60,000 nt of DNA from Tubulanus polymorphus (taxonomy: Eukaryota; Nemertea; Palaeonemertea; Tubulaniformes; Tubulanidae): the NCBI RefSeq assembly GCF_964204645.1, contig NC_134029.1:9726850-9786849 (forward strand). The letters run 5' to 3'. The notes under the pieces are model-generated. The model worked only from the letters and a program-made list of their open reading frames with translations, did no database searches and was not told where the DNA came from. Both the position numbers and the translations under genes were made by a program. Shown here piece by piece: positions 13,201-24,065 of the stretch (position 1 is its first letter; every line of letters begins with the position of its first letter).

Positions 13201-13811
13201 GCAAGATCAGCATCGCAACGATAGAAAACGTAACTTAAGAGATCTCCAAGATAACTCCACGCGGAGAGGTCGACGTACATTCGTTCCATGTATGATCATC
13301 ACTGGGCGAAATCCACAACCTGCAGAAGCTCGTAAGTGGCTGAAACAGGCTGAAATAACTCTAAAAACAGTTCCCAATGATGTTTCAGGTGGATTCCACT
13401 TCATGACAATTTATAAGTGTCATTTGGTGAGTTGATACTGATTATTGTACTAGGTGTAATCACATGACAACTTACTAATGGAATAAGATTTCTAATTTTC
13501 AGACGTGCGAACAAGCCCTTACAGCAATGGTACTTGCCCGCGATTCATCCGAATATAATCCCCGCGAAACAAGGCACAATCTGGACCTGCTGACTGGTAA
13601 AATCGACGACTGTTCTACAGAAATATGTAAATTAGCCACCAAACTGCAACGGGATGTTTGCCGCAATCGAAACCGCTTGCTGTACCCAAACCGACTTGAT
13701 GGTGCCGAGATTCCTCATACTGCATACTCTCAAATGGATTCGACTGACGCACAATTGATTGTAACAGAACTTGTTAAACTTGCCAGGGAATACATCATAA
13801 ACTCACTTTAG
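1251..13811 (+). CDS. SACS: Sacsin (SACS-family) giant protein, C-terminal ~4160 residues, two exons
   Basis: Exons 1251-13426 and 13503-13811. Sacsin is a very large cytoplasmic protein linked in vertebrates to chaperone function, intermediate-filament organisation and mitochondria. Numbering residues from the ATG at 1259: the end of sacsin repeat 1 (FRFPLR near 62); repeat 2 with N-box ELIQNADDAGA at 1247 and glycine motif GRFGLGFNSVYNL at 1321; repeat 3 with ELLQNADDAGA at 2226 and GRYGVGFNCVYSL at 2298; a J-like helix near 3915-3930 that lacks HPD; and a HEPN domain from about 4024 to the end. The ATG is internal: the frame runs back to an acceptor at 1250, and the missing repeat-1 N-box and ubiquitin-like domain must lie upstream. 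Human sacsin is about 4580 residues, so roughly 400 appear to be outside the window or absent. The frame is intact throughout, which argues for a working gene. It could be a paralogue in an expanded sacsin-like family rather than the strict orthologue. Confidence 0.95.
13427..13502 (+). other. 76-bp spliceosomal intron inside the HEPN-coding region
   Basis: The donor is TTG|GTGAGT at 13427 and the acceptor is TCTAATTTTCAG ending at 13502. A perfect TACTAAT branch-point-like sequence lies at 13474-13480, about 24 bases before the acceptor. Without splicing, the frame stops at 13433-13435 in the middle of the HEPN domain. Splicing joins phase 0 (…CHL|TCEQALTAM…) and restores a normal HEPN helix and C-terminus. 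Confidence 0.9.
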
Positions 13812-14099
13812 TGGGGCATGTGTTATTGGTACACATAAGTGTCATGTGTATTTGACAAGTTTATTCGGGAAACAATTCTCAAAATACGTTTTGTTTCACT
13901 TTTTGGCATGATTTTCTTTGGCATATATTTTTCTTTCTTTTGAGGATGTACCAGAATGTTCAGGATCAATGTACATTTTGTAACGACGGACTAACAATGA
14001 TTGTTTTGATTGTATATGTAATTCAGGTGTGTAGCTTGGACAGAGAGCTGTTCAAAGTATCTTGTACATGTAAGCTTAAGTTCCCCAAGATTATTCTAG
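13812..14099 (+). other. Probable 3' UTR and downstream DNA of the sacsin gene
   Basis: The stop codon is TAG at 13809-13811. No AATAAA or ATTAAA is visible before the LINE fragment that follows. The first AATAAA hexamers are at 14319-14324 and 14558-14563, both within LINE-derived sequence. I see no gene in this interval. Confidence 0.5.
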
Positions 14100-14561
14100 G
14101 AGTCAAAACACCCCTTCTTGAATGGTGTAGAGTGAACTAGGTGTTCTACCTTTGGCTGCCGATTTCTGTTAGAATTGAATTCAAAATTTTATTGCTAGTC
14201 TTTAAATGTCTAAATAATCTGGCACCACCATATTTGCAGTCACTTATATCCTTGCATGTACCGAGTAGGTCACTTCGTTCCAGCCAAGAAACTAGTCGTT
14301 TGAACATTCCTTTTAGCAATAAATCCAGCTGTAAGAGAGCTTTTAGTTTTGCTGCTCCAGCTCTTTGGAATGCCCTGCCTGTCTCTGTAAGGCTTAAAAA
14401 CGTACCTTTTTAAAAGGACTTATATGTTTTAAGCTATTTTACTGTGTCTTTGCTCCTGCTGTTTTATCATATGCTTTTTAAGTTCTTGATTTTATGTAAA
14501 TGTATTAACCCTTTGTACAGCGCATAGATTATTATTTTAGCTATGTGCTATATAAGAAATA
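14100..14561 (+). mobile_element. CR1/L2-like LINE, truncated 3' end (reverse-transcriptase C-terminus and 3' UTR)
   Basis: The frame at 14141-14413 contains WLPISVRIEFKILLLVFKCL, then NNLAPPYLQ, SRSLRSS, and RAFSFAAPALWNALPVSVR. This is the conserved C-terminal block of CR1/L2-type non-LTR reverse transcriptases. A few residues of the preceding part (TPLLEW) are seen near 14107-14125, before an in-frame stop. After the frame, the 3' end has the usual ATGTGCTATATAAGAAATAAATT-type sequence leading directly into a trinucleotide tail. The endonuclease and most of the RT are missing, so this is a dead 5'-truncated copy. Confidence 0.9.
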
Positions 14562-14562
14562 A

Positions 14563-14630
<68 letters not shown>

Positions 14631-14763
14631 TTATTTTTATTATTTATTATTATTATTATTAATTATTATTATTATTATTATTATCATTTATTATTATTAT
14701 TATTATTAATTATTAATTATTATTATTATTTATTATTATTAATTATTATTATTATTATTATTA
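14562..14763 (+). repeat. (ATT)n microsatellite, LINE 3' tail
   Basis: About 200 bp of ATT/TTA trinucleotides with a few interruptions (TTTATT, TTAATT, TTATCATT). It starts directly after the LINE 3' UTR, as expected for the simple-repeat tail of a CR1/L2 element that has since expanded. Confidence 0.95.
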
Positions 14764-14839
14764 TGGATGTTGACATATGATCTAGAGTTCTTTTTACCTT
14801 TTGGTAAATATTTAAAAAGTAAAATTTCCTGTATTCTAT

Positions 14840-15302
14840 ATGTTGTACATTTACGGTGATTTTCGTTTTCAATGGCTGTCAACTGTTGACTCTTGGCTTT
14901 CTAAATTAGGTCTTAACTATTTTTCTCATACAAGAGATTATTGGCTTATTTTGGCGGATGTATCCACGCAGGGTTACGGTGAAAACTACAAGATTTTTAA
15001 GAGGGAATTCGTGCTTGAAACCTATTTATTGGATCTTTCTGCTGGAAGTAGGATTAGTTTGGGAAGATTTAGATAAGGTTGTTCAAGGTTGTTCCAGTGT
15101 ATAGACTACGCTTTTCTGGACAGGGCAGGGCTCAATTGAATTACCCAGTTTGTAATAGAATCCGTGATGAATTTCATGTATTAATTGAATGTCAGCTGTA
15201 TACTGAAATAAGGAAAAAATTAATTCCAAAGCACTATTGGCAACGTCCAAATGTATTGAAATTTATTGATTTAATGAATGATACTAAATATATATTGAAA
15301 TA
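14840..15302 (+). pseudogene. Broken LINE C-terminal domain (second element)
   Basis: The frame at 14840-15076 ends in YKIFKREFVLETYLLDLSAG. After a stop and a frame change, 15088-15300 reads PVCNRIRDEFHVLIECQLYT followed by EIRKKLIP and LKFIDLMNDTKYILK. This is the C-terminal zinc-knuckle region of a non-LTR retrotransposon (C-x2-C-x7-H-x4-C). The first cysteine has become tyrosine (YPVC), and the H and last C remain. The family differs from the upstream CR1/L2 copy and resembles the 19.8-kb and 58-kb fragments. It is interrupted at 15301 by the MITE. Confidence 0.75.
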
Positions 15303-15483
15303 CAGTCAACCCCCTGATATACCGCCCACATTGGTGCAGAACCATTTCGACGGTATAGAGAGTATGGCGGTATATCTGAGGTGTTTTACTATACTATTTG
15401 TATTGAGATGTACATCGAGAAAACCTGGCGGTAGGCGGGGGAGGGGGCAGTATATGGGAGGGCGGTATATCGGGGGTTCACTG
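15303..15483. mobile_element. Pogo/mariner-like MITE, 181 bp, with TA target-site duplication
   Basis: The terminal inverted repeats are about 24 bp. The left end is CAGTCAACCCCCTGATATAC and the right end, reverse-complemented, is CAGTGAACCCCCGATATACC; both continue into CGCC. TA dinucleotides flank the element at 15301-15302 and 15484-15485. The CAGTnnAACCCC start and TA duplication are typical of the pogo/Tigger branch of Tc1/mariner. There is no transposase frame, so it is non-autonomous. It sits inside the LINE fragment. Confidence 0.85.
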
Positions 15484-15485
15484 TA

Positions 15486-18400
15486 TGTCTAAATATCTAA
15501 GCCATTATCTAAGCATCGACTTTAGTTGAAAGCATTAACGTATATTTGTGGTATCTAAATGACATTCGCTTTCACTCATCGCCGTTTATACACTTAATTG
15601 TATTCCATGACATGTTATATTTTATAACATTAGATGAATTGAATTGTAACAATTAATAAATTTACTCTGATAATACATACAATTCATGTACAATTGTATT
15701 TTTATCTCTTGAGGTATCATCTCTAGTTCTACACCAACAAGCGCCATGCTATGCCAAAATGTCAAAACTTACGTTTCGCTGTTCACGATTTTTAGTTATT
15801 AACAGAGAAGTCCTGAACACATGCGAAAATTATATGTGATCAAGTTTGGGAGATTGGTGATGAAGACATGTCTTATATCTAAGGATGTAACTCGGTCAGG
15901 GGCGGATAGGAAAATTGGCAAGCTGGGGTCCGGAGGAAATTAAAAGGCGTTTCTGATGGATAAAAAACAACCATATCAAAGGCCAATATCGGGATGCCGC
16001 CATCCTCGGTAAGATGTTTTAATTTCTCAAAAGATGAGTGTCAAATTCGCAGGTTTTTAATCTCTGAGTTGATGAAAAGGGCTACCTCAGTGGGAAGGCA
16101 GGGATCCGGACCGTGACTACCCGAAATCCACCCCTGTAGGTTGAAAGTCCATTTGCTCCATTTTTCAAAAATAAATTGAGCACAGATAATTCACATTTCA
16201 CATGCTTACGCGTTGTCAGGTGGCCAAAGTGATTGCCTATAGCTAATGCAATCAATATGTACATCATCGATATGGTAGGTCTCTCCTACTGCGCCTCTCC
16301 TATGTGTAGTACATACGATCCTTATCGAGAGGAAAAGGGTGCGATGTGGGCCTCATTGGTGATGAATTGACTGGACGTGGCAAGTTCACTTGCTGCTTTT
16401 ATATATCGTTTCTCTCGATTTGAATTGAATGGCTCTTATCCGTTTTGATAAGTCCCCGAAGGGAATATAAACTCGGTCGCCTACGTAGAAACCTAGTAGA
16501 TATTTGTGTCATAAACTTTTCCGAGAAGTAGCATTCTTAGTTCGAATCAATAAGGCTGATATTGAACTTGTCACGTAGACGTTCATTCCTTCGAAAATTA
16601 TGAAACGACCGGTGCGTACACGCGTGCTTTAGAACGATGTCATTCAATACCAGCCAATGATTCAGCTTATCGTTTGGACCGTGCATAGTACGCGCCATCA
16701 CGATAGGTTACAACTGTATTAATTAAAACTAACTATTTAGCATAAACGTGACACATTATTTTGTTACTGATCATTTACAAACTTTTAGAGTGGAACAAAA
16801 AAAATTCGTCCAGGCTTAAAATTCCTTCATCACTAACAAATAGTTTAAAATTAGTTTTGACAACTTTCTGAAAACCACTTGATCTTCCCGCTGAGATCGA
16901 TAGAAAATAGCTGTTACCCGCTAGGCGGTTTCTTATATTCTAAGTGATGCCCCAAATTACGTATACACACGAATTGAAGTGCGCTTCAGTCTTAGCGTGA
17001 TGCACGAAAATTTATCCAATAGATGGCGAAAGTGTGTTCAGGCGAAATATATGGCGATGTCAAATATTGTGCAATCTTAGACGGTCTTGTTGTTTTCTTC
17101 AATTCTGCAATCTAATCAGTATTGCTACGTTGAAAATTTATTAAATTAAATGTGACTTTGTGTCGGAATTTCTGATGCGACGCTCCTGTTTTATAATGAA
17201 CGGGTTGGGGATGCAAAATTTAATTACAGAAGTACCCAAGTAGTCCGATTGGGTTTCTTGACTTTTCCCCTCTTGTCTGTGAATGAAATATTAAATATTG
17301 TGGATTTAAATATCATTTCACTGTCATATTATTCTATACAACCCATAGCCCAACAAATACAGCTTTGTGACTCGTCCACGAATTGTATTTCAAATGTCAA
17401 GCCGATGTGATCTCGTGCCGTGGTCCGCGCGGCGCCCTTTTCAGTCGCTACAAATAAGTACCAATTTGACGTGATTATACCAGCGTCGACGGCTTGTTTC
17501 ATAGATTTATGGTCCATCGGTGACAATCCTTTGTTAGTGCAGGAAAAAGTAAATTACTTCTCTTCTATATATCCCTGATGAACAATGTAGGGATGCAATC
17601 ACCCTGTTACATCGAATGGATACAAATTACATGATTTACACTGCGGCTAATAAACACACCGGTCCTATTATTGCGTTATTTCTCTCTCTTGCTCAGCGTG
17701 CCACAATATTATTTGATGCCGTGTACACAGGACAGAATTCGTTAGGTTTAGTCATGAAAAACTAAAACGGTGAGGTGAAACACGTATACATGCGTTATAA
17801 TTATATTGCCAGTACGACGGACAGAAGTTTCGCAATATCTGAAGTGAATAGCTTCCAAATGATTCTCAAGATTTTGTTGTTCAGCCCATCGTTCTTGGTT
17901 CGATATCGCAGAAATTATCACTCTGACTTATATCATCTTTAGACGGGTTAATGGGTTCACTGCATCCTGTCTAATTCTCTCCAATGGTCCTTATTGCATA
18001 CATTATAGACCAGGCGGCAATACCAGTCACGCGCTAAGGTGCGGACAAGAAACAACAGTCGATTAATGGAAGAGACGTTTTTTGGTGGGATGAACGGTCG
18101 TTATCGACGTTTTGAAGAGGAAAATGGCCCAGTTGTGTTTATCATAAAGAGTGAAGATATGAAAGAATAGCCGAGTATCGACGAGAAACATTGTTTAGCG
18201 CAACATGATCTTATCTCCACATCATTATTGGTTTTCACCTGGTTCTGATAAGTTACCGCCCAATATCCAATCTCACGAAATCAAATTCACGCAGTAATGT
18301 ATCTTATTCACTTTTTAAAGTGTGCTGGTTCCGCAAAAGAGGATACAACCAGGGAAGCTCGTCACAAAAATACATACCAACCATGGTGGGGTCCCGACAA

Positions 18401-19814
18401 TGTACCTGATTCAGTCTAAGTAGCTTGTGGGTGCGCTGCAATGTCTTCTGTTTCAATAGGGAAGTTTTCAGTTATCAGACGCCTTTTGGGGCGGATCCGC
18501 AGGTCACGCAGATTTTAACTTTTTTTTACACTGAAACCGTTAGACTGAAATTTATTGTCGTCCGCGTCACCCTTTTGCCACAAAAATTAAAGTTATAGAT
18601 CGTTAAGATGGGATATATCACACATTCAAAAAGGTTTAACTCTAAATCGATTTAGGCCTTAATCCTTTTTGTGAAACTGGACCAAGGACAACAGGACTGG
18701 AGTACATGAGTTGAAAATTGGGAATTTGGTGGAATTTCCATTAAAATAACAGTCACATATATTTTCCGAATTGTTTGGATCCGTTGACATGTCGCATTCA
18801 GATACCTGGCTAACTTTAAATGTTAGCATATCTAGAAATATTTATCAGGTGCACGTAGAGTTACGTAGGTAGTAATTACTTAGCGAAAACAACGTTTTAC
18901 TGTTCCGAACGTAGAACTCGCTTACGTCGCGGTGAACATATCCATACGCCTGTAACTAATCTGATTATGCATCGTTCACCTAACGCAAATTGTACGGAGG
19001 ATCAAACACCACGACCTTTCCATCGATATTCTGAAACACACGCGAAGAAACCTGGAAGTTTTTTTCTCATCCGAGGATGATCGCCGCGGAAGCTGTCGAT
19101 CAGGTCGCTACAATGCGTCGATGTTTTACGCTAGTTTAACTATCGCAGAATCGCGGGTCACGCCATCAAACGAACGATTTGCGATAGTAGCAAATGGTGC
19201 CTGTTGGTGTGTTGCGTAATTTATCAGGGTTTTTTTTATACGAGTGAAAGATGAATGGAATGAAATACAAATGCGGTTTTTCATCCGACGCACTGAATCA
19301 TGTTTCATTGATATTTGTGTCTTCGTTGAACTTCTACAACCATGGTCTACGACCCTTCCGCGATGAAGAGATTTTTCTGAAGATATAACAACTTAGAAAA
19401 CTGTTACACTCGCCATGAATCAATCATCTATTTCTACTATACATTAAAGTATATGTTAAGTTTGATATCTTAGTACAACGGAGGATTCTTGCACTCGTTC
19501 TAATATCGTATCTGGTAATCATGTAAGTGGTAAGGCCAGTATAATCGATCACTGTATCCATCTTAGAAAACGGTGGTTTAAGTTACATATGGTACGAAAA
19601 ATCTTTTTCGAAACGCTTACAAGATCAATTTCAACAGAAATGACACCAGACTATTCAAGATTCAACATAATTAGGTACTCATGAAATCATTAAGCTGAAT
19701 TAGGGGCGGGAGGTATGTTCACTCGCTCTACCATTTGACCTAAAGATAAATTTGATACGATTCCGTTGTTTTAACCACAAACTACCGATTGAAACTGAGA
19801 AATATGAAAATATC
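15486..19814. other. Gene-free stretch
   Basis: No supported gene. At 15897-15937 CAGGGGCGGAT, followed later by GGGGTCCGGAGG, resembles the start of a hAT-type terminal repeat common in marine invertebrates. A similar GGGGCGGATCCG occurs at 18490-18501. Neither has a matched partner with a target-site duplication, so I leave them as possible relics. The rest is AT-rich unique-looking DNA with only short spurious frames. Confidence 0.4.
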
Positions 19815-20080
19815 CCTCGGAATGAACAACCTTTACTGAATGTAATCTAGGAAAAATGGGCGATGAATACCATTTAATCATGGAGTGCACTTTCTTCGAA
19901 AGTTTAAGAAGACGGTACATACCGCAACAACTAGTAGTTCGGGATCTTAATGGCACCAATGATTTTTGGTATCTGTGGAAACTAGAGTCGGAAAACTTTT
20001 GGTGCCAGCTTTACAATTGTTGTCTTCGTTGTGGGTTGAAATATACATTCTTTTATGGCTCTCATTTCAAAACGATTTGA
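19800..20080 (+). pseudogene. LINE C-terminal zinc-knuckle fragment
   Basis: From about 19844 the frame reads CNLGKMGDEYHLIMECTFFE followed by SLRRRYIPQQL, ending at a stop at 20078-20080. This matches the C-terminal knuckle of the same kind of non-LTR element as at 15.1 and 58.4 kb (GDE-x-H-x4-C, then an R/K-rich IP motif). The preceding cysteines are lost in a frame change near 19840. It is a short, dead remnant. Confidence 0.65.
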
Positions 20081-22319
20081 GATAATCAAGAAATTCTTTT
20101 TTCAGCAGAAAAACCATTTCTCTACTTTAAAGAAAATCTATAGAACTTTCCCAAATTTAGGAAGGATATTAATCTTTTAACATCACAAGACCCAAACATC
20201 TTATGAAAGCTAGTACAGTGGTATTATTAATAAAAAAAGGCAGATAGCAGAATCTGCAGAAACAAACAGAAAGCTTGTAAACATTACTTGTCCCTCTTAC
20301 GCACACAGAACCCATACCCATCGTGTACGTTGTTAGTTACGCATGAGTAAAATACTCACTTTTCAATGCAGCTCAATGTGAACATAACATCAAATCAATG
20401 AAATAAATAAGATGGACGATTCCCCATTTACAGATCAAATATATATTGAGATACTTGGTGGTCCTAAAAACATTTTCCCGATGAATACATAATTGTTTTG
20501 TGTTTTAGACTTTGAAAAAAAGAATACATGTACACTGAATTTGGTATTTCTAAATTTATCGTGTTATTTATTGTGTTATCGGGAAAGCAAGATTCTGTGC
20601 CGTTTTCTGAAATTTCTGCAATTTCCCGGTCTTTTTTTGATAGATCAATATCACGCAGCATTTTTATATTGATACTGGCAGGTGAAAAATCCCAATTTCA
20701 TTGCCTCTGATTATCGAAATAGACTTGACACCCTGATTGCTACATAAAAGTTGATAGCTCGAAGTGTTTCGACGACACCCAAGGAGAAATTAGAAAGTAG
20801 GTTTAGTGCATTGTTTTCTTTTTGTGGACCGTCTTATACGCACGTCGGTAAAATGCCACAGGGCAGAAAAACTTGTGTGTCGCAGTAACAAAATGAACCA
20901 TAACCGGTCGCTCTGGTTATACTTTGATGAACAGCAGGTGTGTGTACGCGTGTGTTTCGAAGTTGAAAGTTCGTCAGTTGAAAAATCGAGAAGTGCGTAT
21001 TCTTGTCATGGTTTTAGTACGATGTCGAAATTACCTCTACTGGGTGATTAATCAACACGAGGAAAAGATAACAAGCCGTGTACCGTCGCCATGCATTAAG
21101 TGATCGTACAAGCCTTATTCGTGGTCATGCCTGGGCGAAGGTATAATAAGATTAAGCGATGCTCTCTTATTGAAGAAGATGGATTTTATCTCCTGGAGCG
21201 CAGACGAACCTGACCCACAATCCCGGCATGCTCGCTGTCAACAAGCCGAAGAACTAATTGCAAATTGAGTGGTTATCCGGGGAGACAAATAAAGTTAGGC
21301 AACGTGGTGATTTGCCGACTGTAAAATCCTCTCAGTGGATGTATTATATGGCTTATTTACGTGTAGAGTTATTATGAAAGCTAAGGTCGAGTCAGTACGG
21401 TGACTTCGTTCAGGTGTTATTTATCATTTATTGCTCACCGATCCCTCAGAAATTACACTTTTTCATAATGGCAGAGTGTTTTAGCTGATTCATTTGAGTC
21501 GTTAAATGCGACTATAACAGTTTTCATGTGGCCATATATACGTGTAATTCTGTATTTACGTTGTTAATGGAAAATATATCGGGTCAATATCAATTAAGCG
21601 GGATCGTCCTGGTCATATCATCCCTATTTCCAAACTGAACATTCGTGCCATGGACAGATCCAATGGGGAGGGCCTTGTACCCCTTGCCCTGCTCCGTGTT
21701 CGAAAATCTTCTGATAGCGATATGAAAATTTCAAAACTTTATCGATTGCTGCTTCGGCGCCTGCCACAAATTACTGTAGGTAATGCACACATTTTCAAGA
21801 ATATATTTTTCATTGAAATATAAAAATACGCTGGGAAAACACTACACTTGACCCTCTCTGCTGAAATTTCAGGATCCGCCCCTGCATGCCTTCCTCGGTC
21901 AACCGCTCACCGGACATACTAATTTATGGTATCATACTCAAGATAGCGGATACGGGTTAAACATTAGTTCAGTGTATTCCGACAAGCATAGATAAAGTTA
22001 TAATCTATACGCATATATAAATATGAACCGGTATATCCGTGGTAAGTGCTCATAGAAGCAGCGGCTTGTAAAATATATGAGACACCTCTCAGACAACACG
22101 CATTCACAAATCACTCACACGAAAGCCACAAACACTTTACGTCAAACATGAAATATACAAAACGAAAAATAAAACATATATATATAAGACTCATTATGTG
22201 CTACGCGTTCGACAACCCTGATAACGTTTCAACCGTTTTAAGCCCACCTGGGACTTTATTCCCAGCGGGCTATTGCGTTCACTTTTCGTCCGTCGAAATC
22301 CAGTTATTTTAGGAAGTTT
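20081..22319. other. Gene-free stretch
   Basis: No supported gene. Contains a possible hAT-like relic at 21649-21885: GGATCCGCCCCTG at its right end is the inverse of CAGGGGCGGATCC, and the left end CAGATCCAATGGGGAGGG is a degraded match. No 8-bp duplication flanks it. The remainder is AT-rich DNA without recognisable features. Confidence 0.4.
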
Positions 22320-22775
22320 TGAAGACGCTCCAAGTGTAATGTCTTCATATTTGGGTTACACATGTATCTACCCTAGACACATCTTCAGCCCAAAAACTGG
22401 CCCTGTCAGAATCAAGATGGCCGACTGGCAGCCATAGCACTTTTTACAAATTTTTGAACTTTTTGAGGGAAATTTTGAAGACGCTTTGATCAATTATCCT
22501 GATATTTCGTATAAACTTGAATCTTCGTATAAATTTGAATCTTTCGTGCCCAAAACTGTCAATTTTGCCTCGAATTCTGAGTCCTGTAGCTTCCTACTTG
22601 TTTGCCCTTTCACATTGCAATTGCTGATGGGTATTCTTTGGAAAGGTATTTTTGATCAGCCAATGGGACAGGTATTTTTGATCAGCCAATTATGACGCAA
22701 TTAGCAGCCATCTTGGTGTCATCAGTACTCATTCATAGGTGGGAAAAAGTTTTTCGACATTATATTGATACCTAA
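22320..22775. repeat. Composite dispersed repeat with short internal direct repeats
   Basis: TTTTGAAGACGCT occurs at about 22316 and again at about 22473. AGGTATTTTTGATCAGCCAA is directly repeated at 22644 and 22670 (26-bp period). The 3' part (22655-22775) is the family also found at 905-1075. It runs without a gap into the tandem array that starts at 22776, so the two may be parts of one element. Confidence 0.55.
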
Positions 22776-23215
22776 GCATATTTTGCTACCACGATGAATA
22801 AGAAAGTCGTAGCTTATAACGTGTTCTATGATTGTGGTGAGTTTCAAGGTCATTGGTGTTTGTATATTGCCACCAGGGGGCGTTGAATAATACAATATCT
22901 TAGTATTTCTATATTATATTTTTACCAATGCATATTTTGTTCGCACAATCAATTGCAAAGTTGTAGCTCATGACATGTTCTATGATTGTGGTGAGTTTCA
23001 AGGACATAACTTATTCTATATGGTCACCAGGGGCGCTGAATAGTAGAATAACTTAGTATTTCAATATGAAATTGGTAACGAAGCATATTTTGTTATCACA
23101 ATCAATTACAAAATCGTAGCTGCTGACATGTCCATTGTGGTTAGTTTCAAGGTCATTGGCTTTTGCATATGGTCACCAGGGGTGTTGAATATTGAAATTG
23201 TTAGATTGTTGAGCA
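22776..23215. repeat. Three-unit ~153-bp tandem array with CTCF-like core motifs
   Basis: Units begin with GCATATTTTG at 22776, 22930 and 23083 (spacings 154 and 153). Each contains GTAGCT, GACATGT or its equivalent, a GTGGTnAGTTTCAAGG segment, and then a CACCAGGGG motif: CCACCAGGGGGCG at 22870, TCACCAGGGGCGC at 23024, TCACCAGGGGTGT at 23173. The first matches the core of the known bilaterian CTCF consensus almost perfectly. The units are diverged by substitutions, so the array is old. Confidence 0.85.
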
Positions 23216-23480
23216 TTTGAAACCACTTCTCATTTGGGCATGGTGTCCCTGGACCCCTAGTTTGGTGTGGGTTCAAACTGACTTTCTAGAAGTGATTAGT
23301 ACCCTTGCGAGTACACAGAGATCGGTGAAATTGGGCAATTGTCTCAAGTGCAATGATAATCAACCAAAAACAAAATTCCTTGCCGACACAAAATTCCAGA
23401 AGCAAGAATACATTTCTTCGATAGATTAGAATAGATATTCATATCATAATATAAATTTCAGTAGATTAACAGTGAACAAA

Positions 23481-23623
23481 ACGCCATGGCGATCATTTTA
23501 GATCCTCTTTTTGTTCTTTTTATCGTGGTATGTCAGTTAATCGTAAGGTCTATTGGTTAGCCGAAACATGTTAACAATATTTTTAACAATAAAAAAGGAT
23601 CTAGAATGTTCGCCTTGGCGATT
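23481..23623. repeat. Inverted repeat (33-bp arms) of unknown class
   Basis: The left arm at 23481-23513 (CGCCATGGCGATCATTTTAG, then ATCC and T-rich) pairs with the right arm at 23591-23623 (A-rich, GGATCTAGAATGTTCGCC, TTGGCG) at roughly 80 percent. Between the arms is TTAGCCGAAACATGTTAAC. A foldback unit of about 143 bp, possibly the edge of a larger element. Confidence 0.6.
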
Positions 23624-24065
23624 TATTTACCATTGGAACCCACGACTTTTTCATTACCTGAATATCAACAGAATGTAATAATTGATCAGTATGTTCCGCT
23701 TTATGATGATACAAATGGACCTGGCAAGCGAGGCTGGAGTACAGATAACCAACAGATGGAAGCATTAATTTGGATAGGCCCCACGCCATCCAATATTTGG
23801 TATGGAATCGCTCCGCTGTCGTGATCTGGAACTGCAGGCGGAAATATAAATATTTTCGGGCAGATTTTGGTATAAATTTGTGTTTTATTGAACCAACAAC
23901 TTTTAAGAGAACTAAGGCAGGATTTTTCAGTATTTCAGAGATTAAGCGAGATCCGAGAAAGAAACGAATTGATGAATTCAACGATTTTCTAAATTTACAC
24001 TGAACACCTGGATCAAGTTTCCCAAGCATATAAGTGACGTATGACGTATGGGTAAGAATTATCAA
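23601..24065. other. Unidentified open stretch, coding status unclear
   Basis: A 154-residue frame is open on the minus strand, and two overlapping frames on the plus strand (23606-23824 and 23770-24003, the latter ending KKRIDEFNDFLNLH) cover the same bases. I recognise none of the three. Extended openness on both strands can come from a decayed transposon. The adjacent inverted repeat ends at 23623, so element-derived sequence is a reasonable guess. No function is proposed. Confidence 0.25.

Noticed and set aside
1259-13435. Treating the giant frame as an intron-less gene ending at 13435
   Set aside because: It would start in the middle of sacsin repeat 1 and stop inside HEPN. Splice signals at 1250 and 13427/13502 with matching phases explain both ends better.
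15897-21885. A single ~6-kb hAT element between CAGGGGCGGAT at 15897 and ATCCGCCCCTG at 21885
   Set aside because: The 8 bases outside the two ends do not match, no transposase frame is present between them, and a third similar site lies at 18490. Independent relics are likelier.
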